NCBI GenBank assembly: GCA_016748015.1
Contig: JAAOMT010000128.1
Span: 1,270,607 to 1,334,606 of the forward strand
Direction: 5' to 3'
DNA: 64,000 nt
Source: Geosiphon pyriformis
Lineage: Eukaryota; Glomeromycota; Glomeromycetes; Archaeosporales; Geosiphonaceae
Part shown: positions 59,739 to 64,000 of the stretch, piece by piece
How positions within the stretch are numbered: position 1 is the stretch's first letter
Layout: each line of letters starts with the position of its first letter
Position numbers and translations under genes: made by a program
The notes under the pieces: model-generated
What the model was told of the DNA's origin: nothing
What the model saw: only the letters and a program-made list of their open reading frames with translations
The model's database searches: none

Positions 59739-60689
59739 CATAAAACTATCTTATAATTTTTATCATTAATTAGCATATATTATCGTTTCAAATTATCACT
59801 TATTACATTAGCAAAGAATGTCCAAAATTATCATTTAATTAATAACCCAAATTGTATACAACACAAATATAACCTAATTGCGATGATCAATCATGCAATA
59901 CCCCGAACTATGTAACATTCAAAAGTTCGCTGAAATTTGTAGAAATTCGCCGAAATAATTGATAGTTTACCAAAATATCTAATAGTTCACAGAAATAACT
60001 TGTAGTTTGTCGAAATGTATCTTTAGTTCAGCAAAATTGTAGAAAATAGCAAAGTTCAAGTTCATAGAATAGTGTTATAACAAGTTGTATAAAAGAAGAG
60101 CTTCTCTCTTCAAGAAAATATATCTTATTTTAGATTTATCTCTTAAAACCGTTCTTATACACACAAAAAGAAATAAATATCAAATAATTCGAAAAACCAA
60201 ATTCTTTAATTATTGTACTTGGAAAATCTCCAAAACCCAACTAACATTTCGAAATTGATTAGCTACCAATTTCAGTAAACTGTTAGTGACTCCAGACCTG
60301 GATAGAAAATGTTTCTCGTGACAAAATTTTATTTCTGTTACATTTTTTTTATTTTCTTTTATTTTTCTTATTACAATTATTAGGGTAGCCTACAGACGAG
60401 ATTCTTGTAGAAGAGTTAACTTTCACAGCAAAGTAACTACACATTTTTAGTGAGCTTCCAGACGAGCAATTCCTGGGAAAGAGTTGACGTTTACTACAAT
60501 GTAACTACATAAAGCAACTGGCACGGAATTGGCCATTCTACTCATAAGCCCAGCAAGTTCAAATTATAGGAGATAATTTGAAGTTAAAAATTCAGTTACT
60601 GGAGGTTCAACCACATCTAGAAAACGTGAATTCACAGCAAATAAGTATCAAAAACATTACAGAAAAGAGACCAAAAACCTCCGGTAACA
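59707..60689 (+). repeat. 3' LTR of element B
   Basis: 983 bp, TGTTACTAAACG...CTCCGGTAACA. It differs from the 5' copy mainly by C/T and G/A changes, plus a few small indels (for example an extra CAAGTT near 60056). Confidence 0.88.
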
Positions 60690-61726
60690 ACAAGAGCAAA
60701 CTGACTTCAAGCTGGAAATGGAAAGAAGAAAAAGAAGATAAAGGGAAAGGAAAAAAAAAAGAGACCACTCAAACCACCACTGCTTATAACACCTACATTA
60801 CACCACAATGATCTATCTATTGTCGACCCAAGCTTATATGCGTCGATTGTGACAAGAAATTGTTGTCAATAGGTGCATGCTGTGGAGACGATAAGGAATA
60901 TTCAACGGCAACTAGGTTCTATTGCTGCCCATGCATCCTTGAATGCTTTGGAAGACCAAAACGAGTAGGGAAATGGGACAATCAGCCATGCTTAGCTTGT
61001 GGAGAGACTCTCTTGGACGAAAGAATATGGCATGACATTCCAGGACATGGAGAAACGTGCGACATGTTGTGTCAATACATAATTCTAATAAGCGATTGGG
61101 TAAGGAAAGGAACTCCAATAGAAGCAGCCTAGAAAAGAGCCGTACAATGACTGGACAGTTGCCCACATGACGACAACGAAATTTGGCAAATGGCACTTGC
61201 AAAAATCAAAGGGGTGACACCAGAAGAGATAAAAGCGATCAAAAACAACCCCTCAGAACCTTTAGAGCTTGACTGGGATGCAGAACCCATTATAAACCTC
61301 CTGAATCTGAAACAATTCCACGAACACTACCAAGAATTAGCACCCACAAGAGAAGAACAAGAACAACAATTAGAGCAGTTGAATGCTTGATTATGTCAAC
61401 ACTGCCTAATTTCCTGTGACTTCCAGTATTGCGATGAGTGTGACCTCATTTACAATCCACCACCACGCATGATCTACATGATCTCGGAAGAGGAAAAACC
61501 AATCAGCAGCTGCACATCAGAATCAAAATTGCCAATCAATCATGATTCAAACTCTGACAATGATGATAACAACAATGGTTCAAGCTCCACTTAAAATGGC
61601 AATGACAACGACAATGATTTCAACTCAGATACAAACTCCAATTTAAACTATGAACAATACATTGCACTACCAGATCTCTCCAAGGAACAAGAGTTGAAAT
61701 AGTATAGTGACAATGGGGAAGGTATT
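60690..61726 (+). pseudogene. Element A Cys-rich region between protease and dUTPase
   Basis: Begins with the resumed frame (KLTSSWKWKEEKEDKGKG). Cys pairs: CVDCDKKLLSIGACC, YCCPCILEC, CLACGETLLDE, CDMLC (60838-61080), then a helical part (QMALAKIKGVTPEEIKAIKN), and a second ribbon CQHCLISCDFQYCDEC at about 61395-61445. An acidic Asn/Asp/Ser-rich linker follows. Stops lie near 60809, 61129, 61147, 61388, 61592 and 61698. The layout is the same as in element B. Confidence 0.6.
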
Positions 61727-62467
61727 ATGCCAGAACGTGCACATAATACTGATACAGGGTTTGATCTGAGATATCCAGGAAAAGATGACATCAAATTAGA
61801 ACCACATTCACGCACCTGCATTGATCTGAAAATAGCACTAGAAATTCCGGCAACAACCATGGTTCAATTAGCATCTAGGAGTAGTTTAGCGAAAAAAAGG
61901 ATTAATATAAGAGGAGGAATAATTGATGTGGGATATATAGGAAATATTATCGCTATGCTACAAAATGACTCAAAAAAAGCCTATGTAATAGAGCCCAAAG
62001 AAAAGATAGCACAGACAATATTCCTGCCTCTGGTTAGAATAGCTCAGTTAGTATCAGTGGGAAAGAAAGAAGAATTAGGAATAACAGCAAGAGAAATACA
62101 GGAATTCGGATTCACAGGTAGAATAGATGTACCAGTTAACATGGCAGAGAAAGAAATTGTTAGCCAAGGAGAAATAATCTCAACTGGTCAAGCTATTTTC
62201 ATTCCATCATATAGCCAGTATATGTTAACAATAGAAAGAAAGGAAAAGAAGCAAGAACAGATGTTTGAAGCGGAAGCAATCCTTTGTGAATTGAGAGAGA
62301 TTGGGTTGATCAATCTCCACATACCAGCCAAAAGCTATAGCAGCATAAAAATTCTCATCTACAACAATACTGGCAATGTCATCAGCATACCAGAAGGAAC
62401 CACTATCGGATATTTAACCACAAAAATAGAAGACCAATCACCAAACCCCATTCCAGACTTTTCATAA
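61727..62467 (+). pseudogene. Element A dUTPase domain and following beta-rich linker
   Basis: 246 codons without a stop. dUTPase motifs: NTDTGFDLRYPG (1), ASRSSLAKK (2), GIIDVGYIGNI (3, catalytic Asp kept), EKIAQTIFLP (4) and REIQEFGFTGRI (5, usual GFGSTG altered). A conserved stretch follows (AIFIPSYSQYMLTIERKEKK ... NLHIPAKSY ... IPEGTTIGYL). In frame with RT. The reaction would be dUTP to dUMP during reverse transcription. Better kept than protease or RT of the same element. Confidence 0.8.
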
Positions 62468-62524
62468 CTTTGTGGATATGTTGACATCACATCACAAACA
62501 ATCTATGAATGAAACGAATGTTAT

Positions 62525-64000
62525 TTGCTTCAACCAAAACAATTGGAACAAATGAACATGGGAAACTTAGATCCACTCCAATGTATGCAGCTCAAGATGT
62601 TACTCAACAATTTCAATGACATCTTTGCCAGCGAAAATGAGTTTGACCAAACTGACATCATCCAGCATCAAATCAAGACTGGAGATACAATGCCAATCAA
62701 ACAAAAAGCATACAGAGTGCTGCCAGCCAGCCACAAAATTATTCATCAAGAGATAAACAGAATGCTTGACAACGGGCTAATTCAACCATCAATGAGTTCA
62801 TGGTTGTCACCAGTGGTACTCGTCCGTAAGAAAAATGGAAAAATCCGGTTTTGTGTAGACTACAGGAAACTCAATGGTGTAACTCGTGGAGACAGTTATC
62901 CAACTCCACGAATACAGGAATTATTTGATGCTTTCGGTGGGAACAAATGGTTCTCCACATTAGATTTGGACAGTGGTTACTGGCAAGTAGCCATGAATCC
63001 AGCTGACAAAGAGAAGATGGCATTTACTACTAGAGAAGGGAACTTTGAATTTGAAGTAATGCCATTCGGCTTAACCAATGCTCCAGCGACATTCCAATGG
63101 CTAATGGAAATTGTTTATACAGACTTATTGTGGAAATCAGTAATTGTATACTTGGATAACACCAATGTATTCTCAAAGACATTTGATGATCATCTTCATC
63201 ATCTTCAATAAGTGTTCGAAAGACTAAGAAGAGCAGGACTGAAGTTAAATACCACAAAGTGCTTTTTTGACAAGACAAAACTCAAATTCTTGGGACACAT
63301 AGTCAGCAAAGACAGCATCAAAACAGATCCAGAGAAAATAAAAATAGTAAAGAACTTTTCAGTACCAACCAATATAACAGAACTGAAATCATTCTTGGGA
63401 TTTGCCAGCTACTATCATCATTTTATCAAGAACTTTTCCAAGATAGCGCAGCCACTCAACCAACTACAAAACAAAAATGCGAAATATGAATGGACAGAAA
63501 GTCAACAAGAAGCTTTTGATATTCTGAGGAAAAAGCTCATCCAAGCTCCAGTACTGATCTATTCAGATTACAGCAAGCCATTTATCATCACCACTAATGC
63601 ATCCGGCCAAGCATTGGGAGCAGTATTATCTCAGAGAGAACCAGACGGCAGAGAACATCTAGTAGCATATGCCAGCAGAGGTTTAACACCAGCCGAAAAG
63701 AACTATGGAACACTGGAACAAGAACACTTAGCAATATACTAGGCCGTCATGAAATGGAAAGAATACTTGAGCCAAAAGTTTGAAGTATACACAGATCACA
63801 AGGAATTGACATCACTCCAAAAACAAGAATTTGGAGATGGAAGACAGTCAAGATAAAAAATGGCACTCGCATCATACAATTATACTATATATTACAAAAA
63901 GGGAAAAGACAATGGAAATGCTGATGATTTATCATGAATAAGACAAATCTAAGAACATTTCAACCCAAAAATATAATAAAACCAGAACAATACCAACGGA
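62525..64000 (+). pseudogene. Element A reverse transcriptase and RNase H, runs off right edge
   Basis: RT from 62525 (MLQPKQLEQMNMGNLDPLQC) with VDYRKLNGVTRGDSYPTPRI, FSTLDLDSGYWQVAM and MPFGLTNAPATFQWLMEIVY. The catalytic YLDD reads VIVYLDNTNVFS at 63147-63182: the second Asp is Asn, a G->A change. After TAA at 63209 the same frame gives the thumb (LKFLGHIVSKDSIKTDPEKI) and RNase H (IITTNASGQALGAVLSQREP; the first Asp of TDASG is Asn; LEQEHLAIY; VYTDHKELTSLQ), with stops at 63740 and later. Integrase is not reached. Confidence 0.82.

Larger units (their letters stand above)
50843..60689 (+). mobile_element. Element B: complete Ty3-type LTR retrotransposon nested in element A
   Basis: About 9.85 kb with two LTRs (50843-51821 and 59707-60689). 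Order: LTR, primer-binding site, gag, protease, Cys-rich region, dUTPase, RT, RNase H, integrase, extra ORF, polypurine tract, LTR. Integrase downstream of RT/RNase H places it with Ty3-type (Metaviridae-like) elements. The 4-bp flanks ATGA (50839-50842) and ACAA (60690-60693) are likely a target duplication of ACGA, each altered at its CpG. Confidence 0.88.
46936..64000 (+). mobile_element. Element A: Ty3-type LTR retrotransposon, interrupted by element B, runs off right edge
   Basis: Left part 46936-50842 (5' LTR, gag, protease); right part 60690-64000 (Cys-rich region, dUTPase, RT, RNase H). Everything is on the plus strand. The left part is in a single frame with scattered stops; so is the right part from 61727. 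The left frame ends TWETDDLT-stop-TDND just before B and resumes KLTSSWKWKEEKEDKGKG just after it. The integrase and 3' LTR must lie beyond the window. Confidence 0.82.

Overview
The window is fungal nuclear DNA. It is AT-rich, its genes carry short GT..AG introns, and its repeats look like the LINE and Ty3-type retrotransposon families I know from arbuscular mycorrhizal fungi (Glomeromycotina; Rhizophagus or Gigaspora relatives). The lineage call rests on remembered resemblance of those repeats and on gene style, so it is probable but not proven.

About 1-26 kb is a gene-bearing arm. On the minus strand it holds an edge-truncated unknown gene, a RIE1/SIS3-like RING-H2 membrane E3 ligase, a C2H2 zinc-finger gene, TRAPPC2/TRS20 (sedlin), an RNase Z-like metallo-beta-lactamase protein and a NUFIP1-like CCCH protein. 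On the plus strand it holds mitochondrial Mn superoxide dismutase (8 exons), UTP13/TBL3 (13 exons) and a proline-rich two-pass membrane protein. UTP13 (SSU processome) and NUFIP1 (box C/D snoRNP assembly) both serve ribosome biogenesis; TRAPPC2 shares a divergent promoter with UTP13. Long AT-rich stretches with trinucleotide microsatellites separate the genes. A 1.1-kb terminal-inverted-repeat transposon carrying a USP-like gene fragment lies at 19.0-20.2 kb, and a pogo-like transposase remnant at 22.4-23.2 kb.

About 26.3-46.9 kb is a graveyard of APE-RT-RNase H LINEs. One, on the minus strand, is fairly well preserved (26.3-33.0 kb). A second, older element on the plus strand (33.05-34.53 plus 41.43-45.46 kb) was split by a third full-length LINE (34.53-41.42 kb). 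The old reading frame can be followed across the insertion, and a 12-bp target duplication is visible. An inverted, heavily AT-eroded LTR follows (45.46-46.29 kb).

About 46.9-64 kb holds two Ty3-type LTR retrotransposons, one nested in the other. Element A starts at 46,936 (LTR, gag, protease), is interrupted at 50,842 by element B (50,843-60,689, both LTRs present), and resumes at 60,690 with its Cys-rich region, dUTPase and RT/RNase H, running off the right edge. Both elements share an unusual pol order: protease, Cys-rich zinc-ribbon-like region, dUTPase, beta-rich linker, RT, RNase H (integrase seen only in B). B also has an intact 239-codon extra ORF between integrase and the 3' LTR. All retroelements are decayed mainly by C->T/G->A changes; the LTR pair and the target duplication of B show this decay at CpG sites, which fits cytosine methylation and deamination.
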